A stretch of DNA of 55,580 nucleotides from Hyphomicrobiales bacterium (GTDB taxonomy: Bacteria > Pseudomonadota > Alphaproteobacteria > Rhizobiales > NORP267), in NCBI GenBank assembly GCA_021775855.1, contig JAJFGZ010000043.1:1-55580 (forward strand), read 5' to 3'. The translations under genes and the position numbers were made by a program. The notes beneath the pieces were generated by a model that was given only the letters and a program-made list of their open reading frames with translations, ran no database searches and was not told where the DNA came from. Within the stretch, counting starts at the first letter, position 1, and every line of letters starts with the position of its first letter. Below are positions 25,001 to 34,218 of the stretch, one piece after another.

Positions 25001-26539
25001 ATGATCGCCAAGCCGGAATTGAATTCCCTTGCCCCGACGATGCGGGATTTTGCGCAGTCGATCCGGCGCCAGGCGGCATTTGATCCGGACCGGGTTGCCA
25101 TCAGGTACGAGGCGGACGCTCCAATCTCGTACCGCGACTTCGATCGCTGGATCGACAGGATTGCCCACCAACTCCGTGATCATTTCGATATTGCCCGTGG
25201 CGACCGGGTGGCCTGGCTGGGCTACAATCATCCGGCTCTTGTCGCCACCATGTATGCCTGCGCCCGGATCGGGGCGATTTTTGCACCCATCAACTGGCGG
25301 CTCTCGGCCCCCGAAATCGTCTATATTGTCGAAGATTGCACACCAAAAATTCTGATCCATGGTGAGGACTTTGCGGACCTTGCGAACAGTTCCCTTCGCC
25401 CGCTTTGCGAGATCAGGCCAATAAAAGAGTTCGATGCCCGGACCGGCGACGATGCCCCGTTTGAAGGGGATGGCAAATTCAGCGATACGCTGTTGATCGT
25501 TTACACATCCGGCACAACAGGACGACCGAAAGGCGCGATGTTGAGCCAGGAAGCCGTTTACGTGAACGCCATCAACAGCATCGACATGCACGAAATCCGG
25601 CGATCCGATTCTATTTTGGTCTGCCTGCCGCTGTTTCATGTTGGGGGCCTGAACGTCCAGTTAACTCCAGGCCTGTTCATCGGCGCTGAAATTATCCTGC
25701 ACGAAAAATTTGATCCCGTTGCCGTCGACCGGGCCATCATCGATTTGCGCCCCGATCTGATCGTTCTTGTGCCGGTGATGCTCAAGGCGATCCTAAATCT
25801 ACCCGAATGGGAGACCGCCGATTATTCCTGTTTGCGGACCGTCACCACCGGGTCATCGGTAGTCCCGCCGGAACTCATCGCGCCGTTCGAAGACAAGGGC
25901 CTGTCGACCGTGCAGATCTATGGGTCGACCGAAACCTGCCCGTTGGCTGTCTATACCCGGCCCGGATTGGGCAAGACCAACCCGCGATGCATGGGGACAG
26001 CTGCGCTGTTGTCCGAGGTCCGTCTTGTTGATCGCCACGGGAGTATCATCACCGCTTCGGGTGTCGACGGCGAAATTGAAATTCGCGGGCGCCATGTCAT
26101 GCAGGGTTACTGGAGAAACGAGAAAGCTACCCGCACGGCATTCCACGGACGCTGGTTTCGAACCGGGGATATAGGCCGATATGACGAGGATAAAAATCTC
26201 TACTTTCAGGATCGCCACAATAACCTGATCGTTTCCGGCGGCGAGAATATTTACCCCGCCGAGGTCGAGCGGGTGCTGTCGAAAATTCCTGGAATCGCCG
26301 AAGTATCGGTCGTGGGCGCCCCGGACGACCAATGGGGACAGGTGCCGGTCGCGGTAGTGATCGCCGATGAAACAGCGCCCCCCGAAGCAGAGATTCTTGC
26401 GCAACTGGGCGAGGGTCTGGCCCGCTACAAACTGCCCCGCAAGATAATATTTACCGACGAATTGCCGCGCAACGCCATGGGCAAGGTGGTTGCCGAAAAA
26501 GTCCGTGAATATGTCCTCGGTAGAGACGTATCCAAATAG
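25001..26539 (+). CDS. AMP-forming acyl-CoA ligase (ANL superfamily)
   Basis: This 512-residue protein activates a carboxylic acid through an acyl-adenylate. It has the P-loop-like VYTSGTTGRPKGAML, the A5 motif YGSTETCPL, the A7/A8 region FRTGDIGRYDEDKNLYF and the C-terminal lysine in PRNAMGK. The ATG at 25001 is chosen (25040 is the other candidate); the frame opens far upstream inside the TadG-like gene, which is not real. The substrate is unknown. The gene lies 161 bp before the TRAP transporter, on the same strand, so a role with the transported acid is possible but unproven. Confidence 0.92.
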   Translation: MIAKPELNSLAPTMRDFAQSIRRQAAFDPDRVAIRYEADAPISYRDFDRWIDRIAHQLRDHFDIARGDRVAWLGYNHPALVATMYACARIGAIFAPINWRLSAPEIVYIVEDCTPKILIHGEDFADLANSSLRPLCEIRPIKEFDARTGDDAPFEGDGKFSDTLLIVYTSGTTGRPKGAMLSQEAVYVNAINSIDMHEIRRSDSILVCLPLFHVGGLNVQLTPGLFIGAEIILHEKFDPVAVDRAIIDLRPDLIVLVPVMLKAILNLPEWETADYSCLRTVTTGSSVVPPELIAPFEDKGLSTVQIYGSTETCPLAVYTRPGLGKTNPRCMGTAALLSEVRLVDRHGSIITASGVDGEIEIRGRHVMQGYWRNEKATRTAFHGRWFRTGDIGRYDEDKNLYFQDRHNNLIVSGGENIYPAEVERVLSKIPGIAEVSVVGAPDDQWGQVPVAVVIADETAPPEAEILAQLGEGLARYKLPRKIIFTDELPRNAMGKVVAEKVREYVLGRDVSK

Positions 26540-26555
26540 TCCCGAATTGGAAAAA

Positions 26556-26573
26556 TGGTTGCATATGTAACCA
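26556..26573. promoter_or_regulatory. MarR operator candidate upstream of the TRAP operon
   Basis: TGGTTGCATATGTAACCA is an 18-bp palindrome with a single mismatched pair. Its core GTTGCATATGTAAC differs by one base from the site in the marR/hmgA promoter. It starts 145 bp before the dctP start; a weak TTGCAT-N17-TATTGT promoter pair would overlap it. Confidence 0.72.
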
Positions 26574-26700
26574 ATTATTGCCTATTGTCGCAGATCAATC
26601 CATCGCCTGATTGCACAACGCGCTCAAGGGTTGCGGGTACCGATTTTCCGGGGACCGGTGTCGGTCGGGCGATTGTTAGTAGAAGAAGAGGGAGTGAGAC

Positions 26701-27726
26701 ATGAAATTGTTCAAGACGCTTTTAGCGGTCATGACCTTGGTGGCCGGCACAATTTTCGGCGCCTTGCAGGCATGGGCCGCCGAATACACGCTGGTAATTT
26801 CCAGCTGGGCCCCGCCAAGCCATGGCATCAACGCGATTCTGTGGCCAAATCTGACCAAAATGATCGAAGAGGCCACCGACGGCCGGGTCACCACGGAAAT
26901 CAAGTACGGCTTAGCCCCGCCGCCAGCCCAGCCGGATTTGGTACAGGACGGTGCTGCCGACATGACTTGGATGTTCCATGGTTATAATCCGGGCCGTTTT
27001 ACGACCACGAAATTGATCGAACTGCCAGGTTATGAAGGCAGCGCGGAAGCCGCTTCCAACGTTTACTGGCGGGCCTACGAACAGTTTTTTGCCGGTGCGA
27101 ATGAGCACGAGGGCTTGAAACTGATAGCACTCATGACCCATGGACCAGGACAGTTGCATTCGAACGCGCTGGTCACCGGCCTGTCTGATATTGATGGCAT
27201 GAAACTGCGCATCGGCGGTGGTGTGTCTGGAGCCGTAGGCGCTGCTTTGGGCGCAACCGGTATCCGGGTTCCGGCGCCCAAGGTTTATGAAACGCTCGCC
27301 TCCAACGCAGCCGACGGTGTCATGATGCCGTTTGAATCCCGCAAGGGTTTCAAGCTTACCGAGGTCGCGACAAACGTTTACGAAATGCCAGGTGGCTTTT
27401 ACCGTGGTTCCTTCGCGCTTGTCATGAATATCGACACCTTCAATGCTCTGCCGGAAGATCTCCAGCAGGCACTGAATGAAAAGGTCTTTGGACTGCCGGC
27501 GTCAACAATGGCCGGCGCTGTCTGGGATCAAATCGATGCTCTTGGGCGGGAAGCGACTATGGCCACTGACGGCAACACCATCAACATGGCTTCAGACGCC
27601 GATGAGGCAGCCTATGGTGAGATTGCAGCTACCATCACGGCCGATGTGATTGCGGAAATTGATGCGCTCGGGATCAACGGGCAAGCCGCATACGACTTTA
27701 TCGCATCCGAAATGGCTGCCTACTGA
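26701..27726 (+). CDS. TRAP transporter substrate-binding protein (DctP family)
   Basis: This is a 341-residue periplasmic solute receptor. The signal peptide is MKLFKTLLAVMTLVAGTIFG with cleavage near AWA, and the mature protein begins AEYTLVISSWAPPSHGIN. The segment IDGMKLRIGGG carries the conserved arginine that pairs with the ligand carboxylate in DctP proteins, so an organic acid is the likely cargo. It is the first gene of a DctPQM set with a MarR-type palindrome upstream. An aromatic acid such as a hydroxyphenylacetate is the favoured guess because of the shared operator. Confidence 0.93.
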   Translation: MKLFKTLLAVMTLVAGTIFGALQAWAAEYTLVISSWAPPSHGINAILWPNLTKMIEEATDGRVTTEIKYGLAPPPAQPDLVQDGAADMTWMFHGYNPGRFTTTKLIELPGYEGSAEAASNVYWRAYEQFFAGANEHEGLKLIALMTHGPGQLHSNALVTGLSDIDGMKLRIGGGVSGAVGAALGATGIRVPAPKVYETLASNAADGVMMPFESRKGFKLTEVATNVYEMPGGFYRGSFALVMNIDTFNALPEDLQQALNEKVFGLPASTMAGAVWDQIDALGREATMATDGNTINMASDADEAAYGEIAATITADVIAEIDALGINGQAAYDFIASEMAAY

Positions 27727-27769
27727 TCTGGTGTCATTTCGTCCTGGAAAATGATAGTTTTGTAGCTGC

Positions 27770-28300
27770 ATGACATATCGATTTCGGGATACAATTTGGG
27801 GACGGATCGGCCATTGGCTGGTCCGTCTCCCGTCTTGGTTGGGTGCTTTCGCCTTATTCTGCCTCATGGTGATGACGTTCAGCGACGTGGTGCTGCGCTC
27901 GGTCCTCAACGATCCAATTGAATCTGCAACCGAATTAACCCGGATTTTCATGGGGATAGTGGTATTCGCGAGCTTGCCGTTGGTATCGGTACGCGGCGAA
28001 CATATCGTCGTGGACTTATTTGACGGGTTCTTCTCTAAAGGTGCGGCTCGAATTCGTGATGGCTTCGTAAATCTGATTGGCGGTGGGCTACTGATCTGGC
28101 CGGGCATCAAGGTGTATGGGCTGGCCATGCGGGCCTTGAATTACGGGGATGTCACTGAATATCTGGAAATCCCGCAATTTTACATGTCGATGTTTATTGC
28201 CGTCTTCACCCTGCTGACAGCGGCGGTGATGATCTCGCGCGGCCTCTATATTCTATTGATCGGCCAGCCAACCGGCCACACCGACCATCAGGTGACCTGA
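27770..28300 (+). CDS. TRAP transporter small permease (DctQ family)
   Basis: This 176-residue protein has four predicted membrane helices (about 25-45, 60-80, 100-120 and 140-165). The DctQ-type pattern includes FSDVVLRSVLNDPIESATEL and SVRGEHIVVDLFDGFF. It forms the membrane part with DctM. It follows the receptor gene by 43 bp and precedes dctM by 2 bp, so the three genes are one operon. Confidence 0.9.
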   Translation: MTYRFRDTIWGRIGHWLVRLPSWLGAFALFCLMVMTFSDVVLRSVLNDPIESATELTRIFMGIVVFASLPLVSVRGEHIVVDLFDGFFSKGAARIRDGFVNLIGGGLLIWPGIKVYGLAMRALNYGDVTEYLEIPQFYMSMFIAVFTLLTAAVMISRGLYILLIGQPTGHTDHQVT

Positions 28301-28302
28301 CA

Positions 28303-29619
28303 ATGTTGCTGGGGGTGATTGGTTTTTTCGCGGTATTGGTGCTCGTATTCATGCGGGTACCGATTGCCTTTGCGATGGGTATTGTTGGCCTGTTTGGCTA
28401 CGCCAACGAAACCTCGATGTCCGCGGCGATATCGATGTCCGGCCGGCTGATCATCGACACCGCGCAGGATTACGGCCTCTCCGTCGTGCCGCTCTTCATT
28501 CTCATGGGGTTGTTCGTCAATAAGGGCGGCCTGTCGCGAGAATTGTACCAGGTCTCCTATTCGTTTCTCGGGCATTTCCGGGGCGGGCTGGCCATGGCCA
28601 CGATTGTCGCCTGCGGCGGGTTTTCGGCGATCTGCGGGTCTTCGCTCGCCACCGCCGCCACCATGTCCAAGGTGGCGATGCCGCAAATGCGCAAATACGG
28701 CTACGACGATCAGCTGTCGACTGCATCCATCGCTGCCGGTGGCACGCTTGGCATTCTGATCCCGCCCAGCGTCATTCTGGTGATTTACGGCCTCCTGACC
28801 GAGACCAGCATCGGTCAATTATTCATGGCGGGGATTGTCCCCGGCGTCATCGGGGTTCTGTTCTACCTCGGCGCGGTTCGTTACACTGTTGGCCGCAATC
28901 CGGACATGGGTCCAGCGGGTGAGCGCACGGGGTGGCCCGACCGGATGAAGGCCTTGTCCGGCGTTTGGGCGGTCTTGCTGCTCTTCTTCGTCGTTATTGG
29001 CGGCCTCTACGGCGCTTTGAACGTTTGGCCGATCAATCTGGCCTTTTCGCCAACCGAAGCCGCCGGCATGGGAGCCATGGGTGCGTTCATCATCGCACTG
29101 GCCAGGCGCAACCTCTCCTGGAAGGACATGGTCGAGGTGCTGCTGGAAACCGCGCAGACAACCGCCACCCTGTTCTCTGTGCTGATCGGCGCCTGGATAT
29201 TCTCGAATTTCGTCAATTATGCCGGTCTGCCGTCTGATCTTCTGGCGCTTGTCACGAGCTGGAGCGTCGAACCGATAGTCGTGATTTTCATCATCCTCGG
29301 GGTTTATCTCGTGCTCGGATGCGTCTTCGAGAGCCTCTCGATGCTGCTCCTCACGGTGCCGATCTTTTTCCCGTTGGTGACCAGCCTCGGCTTCGATCCG
29401 GTCTGGTTCGGGATCATCGTTGTCGTTGTCACCGAGATCAGCCTGATCACCCCGCCGGTCGGGCTCAACGTGTTTGTGCTCAAAGGTGTACTCGGCGACG
29501 TGACCACGGGCACGATTTTCCGAGGCGTAACACCGTTCTGGATGTTCGACATCCTGCGGCTTTTACTGTTGGTGCTCGTGCCCTGGCTGGTGTTGTTTTT
29601 GCCCCAGACGATGCGCTAA
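28303..29619 (+). CDS. TRAP transporter large permease (DctM family)
   Basis: This 438-residue polytopic protein contains about twelve hydrophobic segments and typical DctM sequence: FMRVPIAFAMGIVGLFGYAN, CGGFSAICGSSLATAATMSK, GGTLGILIPPSVILVIYGLL and PPVGLNVFVLKGV. It is the ion-coupled transport channel that takes the receptor-bound acid. Length and motifs are complete. The gene ends the dctPQM operon. Confidence 0.93.
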   Translation: MLLGVIGFFAVLVLVFMRVPIAFAMGIVGLFGYANETSMSAAISMSGRLIIDTAQDYGLSVVPLFILMGLFVNKGGLSRELYQVSYSFLGHFRGGLAMATIVACGGFSAICGSSLATAATMSKVAMPQMRKYGYDDQLSTASIAAGGTLGILIPPSVILVIYGLLTETSIGQLFMAGIVPGVIGVLFYLGAVRYTVGRNPDMGPAGERTGWPDRMKALSGVWAVLLLFFVVIGGLYGALNVWPINLAFSPTEAAGMGAMGAFIIALARRNLSWKDMVEVLLETAQTTATLFSVLIGAWIFSNFVNYAGLPSDLLALVTSWSVEPIVVIFIILGVYLVLGCVFESLSMLLLTVPIFFPLVTSLGFDPVWFGIIVVVVTEISLITPPVGLNVFVLKGVLGDVTTGTIFRGVTPFWMFDILRLLLLVLVPWLVLFLPQTMR

Positions 29620-29689
29620 CTTGACCTATCCGCCGCAAAATGGTTCTTGTCGTTTCATGATCAGTGGAACAACCAAAAAATGCACCTTG

Positions 29690-29714
29690 CGTAAATACGA
29701 TATTTGTATTTGCG
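29690..29714. other. inverted repeat upstream of cysS
   Basis: CGTAAATAC and GTATTTGCG are inverted with 8 of 9 pairs, separated by GATATTT. It lies in the 214-bp gap between the TRAP operon and cysS, about 120 bp before the cysS start. It could be the end of the TRAP transcript or an operator; nothing distinguishes these. Confidence 0.35.
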
Positions 29715-29833
29715 GGCTCATTATTATTGCCAACTAGCAAATAGCTGGCTGCGGTCGTTCCCGAATTCCCAAAATGAACTGAACGTCCCGGCCAGGGATA
29801 ACCCGTTTGCGCGATTGACGCTGGAGGACGCAA

Positions 29834-31252
29834 GTGGAACTCAAACTCCACAATACCCTGACCCGGTCGAAAGAGGTGTTCACACCTCTCGATCCCGACA
29901 ACGTGCGCATGTATGTGTGCGGCCCGACGGTCTATGACTATGCCCATATCGGCAATGCCCGTCCGGTCATCGTGTTCGACGTATTATTCCGGCTGCTGCG
30001 CCATATCTACGGCCCGGACCATGTCACGTATGCGCGCAACATCACCGACGTGGATGACAAGATCAACGCGCGCGCCGCAGAAGAATATCCAGGGATGCCC
30101 CTGAACGCAGCGATTGCCAAAGTCACCACCGAGACGACCAGACAATTCCACGAGGATATCGCAGCGTTGGGGGTTCTTGAGCCAACGGTTGAGCCCGCCT
30201 GCACGGACCATGTCAAACCAATGATCGCCATGATCGATCTGTTGGAATCGAAGGGCTATGCCTATGAGGCGGAAGGCCACATGCTGCTGGATACGGCGCA
30301 AATTCCCAAATACGGCCAGCTTTCTGGGCGTTCGCTGGACGAGATGATTGCCGGTGCCCGGGTCGAGGTTGCACCCTACAAGCGGAACCCGGCGGATAGC
30401 GTTCTCTGGAAACCATCCACTGACGAACAACCCGGATGGGACAGCCCCTGGGGCCGCGGGCGCCCCGGCTGGCACATCGAATGTTCGGCCATGTCGCGGG
30501 AATATCTTGGCGACGTCTTCGACATCCATGGCGGTGGCATCGACCTCACATTCCCGCACCACGAAAATGAACTGGCCCAATCAACCTGCGCTCTCGACAC
30601 CAAACAGATGGCCCAGGTCTGGATGCATAACGGATACCTCCAGGTTGAGGGCCGCAAAATGAGCAAGTCCGAGGGGAACTTTGTAACAATCGACGCGTCG
30701 CGGGATGATTGGGGTGGGGCGGTATTGCGCCTCAACATGCTGAAAACGCTTTATCGTCAACCGATCGATTGGACGGAATCCTCCTTGAAAGAGAGTTGGA
30801 GAGAACTCACTCGCTGGATAGAGTTTTTGAATTCAGCCGAATATGAACTGGACGGGCCACCCAAAGAAGTGGTGTCAGCACTTTCCAACGACTTGAATAC
30901 AGCTGAAGCTATCACGTCTTTGCGATCCTATTTTAAAGCAAAAGAAGCAGGCAAGCTCGCTGGAGGAATGTTGTTTATGGGCATTTCTCTGGACGTTAAC
31001 GATACACAGGGAAGAAAGCATAAACGTCTCCTCGCCGAAAAGGGCTCCATGAAGATTACTGGTAGAGACGTAGAATTTTCTGATACGCGGCGGCTCGAGA
31101 TAGAACAAAGTGAAAAATTAAAGGACGCCCGCAATGCCGCCCGCGCCGCAAAAGATTGGGCTGAGGCCGACCGTATCCGCGAGAGGATCGAAAAATTGGG
31201 CTTTAGAGTCAAAGACGGACCCGACGGTACTACGTTGGAGCCCAAGCAATGA
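29834..31252 (+). CDS. cysS: cysteine--tRNA ligase
   Basis: This is a 472-residue class I synthetase with [20 protein letters not shown] near the N-terminus (HIGH motif plus a zinc Cys), a further zinc site in WHIECSAMS and HHENE, and KMSKSEGNF. The GTG start at 29834 has GGAGGA upstream. The C-terminal portion (about 30780-31130) is visibly more AT-rich than the rest of the gene, although the protein reads through correctly to [20 protein letters not shown] and DGPDGTTLE. The gene seems functional. A recombinant 3' segment is possible. Confidence 0.95.
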   Translation: MELKLHNTLTRSKEVFTPLDPDNVRMYVCGPTVYDYAHIGNARPVIVFDVLFRLLRHIYGPDHVTYARNITDVDDKINARAAEEYPGMPLNAAIAKVTTETTRQFHEDIAALGVLEPTVEPACTDHVKPMIAMIDLLESKGYAYEAEGHMLLDTAQIPKYGQLSGRSLDEMIAGARVEVAPYKRNPADSVLWKPSTDEQPGWDSPWGRGRPGWHIECSAMSREYLGDVFDIHGGGIDLTFPHHENELAQSTCALDTKQMAQVWMHNGYLQVEGRKMSKSEGNFVTIDASRDDWGGAVLRLNMLKTLYRQPIDWTESSLKESWRELTRWIEFLNSAEYELDGPPKEVVSALSNDLNTAEAITSLRSYFKAKEAGKLAGGMLFMGISLDVNDTQGRKHKRLLAEKGSMKITGRDVEFSDTRRLEIEQSEKLKDARNAARAAKDWAEADRIRERIEKLGFRVKDGPDGTTLEPKQ

Positions 31253-31269
31253 CCGCGCAACCCCACTTC

Positions 31270-31356
31270 CGTCATTCCGGCGAAAGCCGGAATCCAGTCT
31301 TGGGTGCGGCAAGTGTTGCACCATCGCCCTGGACTCCGGCGTCCGCCGGAGTGACG
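31270..31356. repeat. compact inverted-repeat element (REP/BIME-like)
   Basis: The left end CGTCATTCCGGCGAAAGCCG continues GAATCCAG, and the right end CTGGACTCCGGCGTCCGCCG continues GAGTGACG. The two 28-bp ends are inverted copies differing at a few positions, and each also has an internal stem (ATTCCGGC/GCCGGAAT and ACTCCGGC/GCCGGAGT). Total size is 87 bp, between cysS and the GFA gene. The pattern resembles REP-like dispersed repeats common in many proteobacterial genomes. It may also act as a transcript-end hairpin for cysS. Confidence 0.8.
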
Positions 31357-31394
31357 ACTAGAAGCGTGCGGCGGATCAATAAGGAACCAGCATC

Positions 31395-31868
31395 ATGACT
31401 GACCAGCCAATTACAGGCGGGTGCCAGTGCGGCGCCGTGCGATACCGCATCGATAGCTTCGGGCGGGCAACGATCTGCCATTGCCGGATGTGCCAGAAGG
31501 CATTCGGCGGATTTTTCGGGCCGCTGGTCACCGCGCGCGGATTGAAATGGACACGGGGGGAACCCGCCATGTATGCCAGCTCCAATAAGGTCTCGCGCGG
31601 TTTCTGCTCCAAATGCGGGACGCCGCTGACCTATGATTGGGGCGGGGATCCGGAAATATCCCTTGGCAGCCTCGACAACCCGGAACTGGCCCCGCCAGGG
31701 GAACAGGTAAATATCGCCGACCGGCTATCCTTTCATGATCAAATTTCGAATTTGCCGGTTCGCAACCCGGCTGACAACAAGAAGGTAGCAGCCTTTATGG
31801 CGGAAATTGTCGGCAACCAGCATCCGGACCACGATACCGACGCGTGGCCGCCAAAAGACGCAACATGA
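31395..31868 (+). CDS. GFA family zinc protein (second copy)
   Basis: This 157-residue GFA protein has GCQCGAVRY near residue 9, CHCRMCQKAFGG near residue 33 and CSKCGTPL near residue 77, the same zinc scaffold as the copy at 4852, but the two are only distantly alike. A C-terminal tail follows the domain (WPPKDAT). The function is unproven. The stop overlaps the cimA start in an ATGA arrangement, so it is translationally coupled to a biosynthetic gene, an unusual pairing. Confidence 0.9.
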   Translation: MTDQPITGGCQCGAVRYRIDSFGRATICHCRMCQKAFGGFFGPLVTARGLKWTRGEPAMYASSNKVSRGFCSKCGTPLTYDWGGDPEISLGSLDNPELAPPGEQVNIADRLSFHDQISNLPVRNPADNKKVAAFMAEIVGNQHPDHDTDAWPPKDAT

Positions 31869-33472
31869 CCAAGGAACGCCTCTACCTGTTCGATACGACC
31901 TTGCGCGACGGCGCGCAGACAAGCGGCGTCGACTTTTCCGTAGAGGACAAGCGGACTATCTCGTTGCTGCTCGACGATCTTGGCGTCGACTATGTGGAGG
32001 GCGGGTATCCAGGCGCCAACCCGACCGATAGTGAATTTTTCGCCACGCCGCCGAAGCTGAATAACGCCCGCATGACCGCGTTCGGTATGACGAAACGAGC
32101 GGGGCGTTCCGCCTCCAATGACCCGGGATTTGCAACAATCCTGCGTGCCCAGACAAGCGCCGTCTGTCTGGTCGCCAAGAGCTGGGATTACCACGTCGAA
32201 TTGGCGCTCGGTATTTCGAACGACGAAAATCTCGATTCCATCCGCGAATCCGTCGAAGCCATCATCGCGGCCGGCAGTGAGGCGATGATCGATTGCGAGC
32301 ATTTTTTCGATGGCTACAAGGCCAACCCGGAATACGCGTTGGCCTGCGCCAAAACCGCGTACGACGCGGGCGCCCGTTGGGTCGTGCTGTGCGACACGAA
32401 TGGCGGAACCATGCCCGACGAAATCGCCACCATCGTGGGTGAAGTCGTCAAGCATATCCCCGGTGATCATGTGGGCATCCATACCCACAACGACACCGAG
32501 CAGGCGGTCGCCAATACGCTGGCCGCGATCAATGCCGGCGCGCGGCAGATCCAGGGGACGCTGAACGGCATTGGTGAGCGGTGTGGCAACGCAAATCTGG
32601 TATCGCTGATCCCGACCCTGCTGCTCAAGGAACCGTTCGCCAGCAAATACGATCTTGGCGTCGACCGCGAGAAACTGAAAACTCTGACCCATGTGTCGCG
32701 CCAGCTCGACGATTTGCTGAATGCCCACCCGAACCGCCACGCGCCCTATGTGGGCGAAGCGGCATTTGCCCATAAGGGCGGGATCCATGTTTCGGCGGTG
32801 GAAAAAAACCCGGATACCTACGAACACGTTGTGCCGGATTTGCTCGGCAACAAACGCCGCACCCTGGTATCCGATCAGGCCGGGAAATCGAACATACTGG
32901 CGGAATTGAAGCTACGCGGGATCGCTGTCGAAAAGGACAATCCTTTTGTGCAGCGGCTGCTGGACGAGGTGAAGGAGCGGGAAGCCTCTGGCTACGCCTA
33001 TGAAAGCGCAGAAGCGTCGTTCGAAATGCTGGCCCGGCGTACGCTTGGCATGGTGCCGGACTATTTCGACGTGCAGAGTTTCCGCGTCATTGTCGAGCGC
33101 CGTCACAATGCCATCGGAGAACTGGTCACCATGTCGGAATCCACCGTCAAGGTGAAAGTCGATGGCCAGGTGATCATGTCGGTCGGCGAGGGCAATGGCC
33201 CAGTCAACGCGCTCGACATGGCGCTGCGCAAGGATCTTGGGCGCTATTCGCCCTATCTCGATGATCTGGAACTGGTGGACTACAAGGTCCGTATCCTAGA
33301 CGGCGGCACGGGCGCGGTCACCCGGGTACTGATAGAAAGTCAGGACGGCGAGGGGAAGCGATGGTTCACCGTCGGCGTGTCGGCAAATATCGTCGACGCC
33401 TCGTTCCAGGCACTGACCGATTCCATCCGCTACAAATTATTCAGGGACGACGCGCCTTCGCCCAACGCCTGA
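31865..33472 (+). CDS. cimA: (R)-citramalate synthase
   Basis: This 535-residue member of the isopropylmalate/citramalate synthase family would condense pyruvate and acetyl-CoA in an alternative isoleucine route. The HMGL-like barrel starts LYLFDTTLRDGAQTSGVDFS, with HTHNDTEQAV for the metal-binding histidines and GNANLVSLIPTLLLKEPF. A LeuA-type allosteric domain follows (from about residue 400). Length and the DTTLRDGAQTSGV opening fit CimA of the long type rather than LeuA. The ATG at 31865 overlaps the GFA stop. Confidence 0.9.
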   Translation: MTKERLYLFDTTLRDGAQTSGVDFSVEDKRTISLLLDDLGVDYVEGGYPGANPTDSEFFATPPKLNNARMTAFGMTKRAGRSASNDPGFATILRAQTSAVCLVAKSWDYHVELALGISNDENLDSIRESVEAIIAAGSEAMIDCEHFFDGYKANPEYALACAKTAYDAGARWVVLCDTNGGTMPDEIATIVGEVVKHIPGDHVGIHTHNDTEQAVANTLAAINAGARQIQGTLNGIGERCGNANLVSLIPTLLLKEPFASKYDLGVDREKLKTLTHVSRQLDDLLNAHPNRHAPYVGEAAFAHKGGIHVSAVEKNPDTYEHVVPDLLGNKRRTLVSDQAGKSNILAELKLRGIAVEKDNPFVQRLLDEVKEREASGYAYESAEASFEMLARRTLGMVPDYFDVQSFRVIVERRHNAIGELVTMSESTVKVKVDGQVIMSVGEGNGPVNALDMALRKDLGRYSPYLDDLELVDYKVRILDGGTGAVTRVLIESQDGEGKRWFTVGVSANIVDASFQALTDSIRYKLFRDDAPSPNA

Positions 33473-33527
33473 TCAGCAAACAGGCAAAGCGGGTTTGGTC
33501 GAGCTGAAGGGATAATCGCCCTGACGG

Positions 33528-34136
33528 CTATGGCGCTTGCAATGCGCTCATAACCCTGCCGGGCAGGGCGCGGGCAAAGGCATCATCCAGCGGCTGATGG
33601 CCTACGAGAAGCCGGTAGTAAATGGGCCCGTAGATAAGGTCCAGTGCCAGGTCCGTATCCAGATTTTTATCAATTTCGCCGATCTTCCGACCCTGTTGAA
33701 CAAGCGCACGGGCCGGAGCAAGGAGTTGGGCGAAAAACCGTTGGCGGAACTCCTCCAGAACGTGGGCATCCGATTGCCCTTCGCCGATAATTTCAGCAAC
33801 TATTTTTCCGTCGCGCCCCTGCAATTGGGTGATTGTGCGGGTCAGCTGTTGCGATAGGGCTTCGATGGTTTTTGTTTGCCTATCCGGAATTTTTTTGGGG
33901 GTCATACGTTCCAGAAAAGCATCCATCACCAAAGCGCATTTAGAATCCCACCATCGGTATATGGTTGGCTTGCCGACCCCTGCCGCCTTGGCAATTCCCC
34001 CAATAGTAATGGCGCGCACCGGCGTGGTTTCCATCATTTTCGCGGTGGTTTTCAAGATAGCCTGATGCGCAGCTTCGCTACGCGGACGTCCCGGACGGCG
34101 CGCAGGAGCGGGACTATCAGGCGGCGAGCTTGTCAA
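33528..34136 (-). CDS. TetR/AcrR family transcriptional regulator
   Basis: This 202-residue TetR regulator begins with a Pro/Arg-rich leader (RRPGRPRSEAAHQAILKTTA). The HTH is VRAITIGGIAKAAGVGKPTI followed by YRWWDSKCALV. The C-terminal domain resembles TetR_C_11-type regulators with PARALVQQGRKIGEIDKNLD. A palindrome at 34162 lies 25 bp upstream. It diverges from a broken CMD/AhpD-like gene that was probably its original target. Confidence 0.92.
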   Translation of the reverse strand: MTSSPPDSPAPARRPGRPRSEAAHQAILKTTAKMMETTPVRAITIGGIAKAAGVGKPTIYRWWDSKCALVMDAFLERMTPKKIPDRQTKTIEALSQQLTRTITQLQGRDGKIVAEIIGEGQSDAHVLEEFRQRFFAQLLAPARALVQQGRKIGEIDKNLDTDLALDLIYGPIYYRLLVGHQPLDDAFARALPGRVMSALQAP

Positions 34137-34161
34137 GGCAATCTTTCTTAGAAAAAAACGA

Positions 34162-34172
34162 TACGTAACGTA
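34162..34172. promoter_or_regulatory. palindromic operator candidate, tetR/pseudogene
   Basis: TACGT-A-ACGTA is a perfect inverted repeat in the short region between the TetR start and the pseudogene. It lies in an AT-rich promoter-like stretch. It is a plausible autoregulatory site, though shorter than the pair at 2624. Confidence 0.4.
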
Positions 34173-34218
34173 ATTATATCTGTGTGCTACATATTCTCAC
34201 TAACACAGGAACAAGCCC

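Noticed and set aside
30875..31108. Minus-strand open frame inside cysS
   Set aside because: It lies opposite the AT-rich part of cysS, which gives longer chance frames; it has no ribosome site or family motif.
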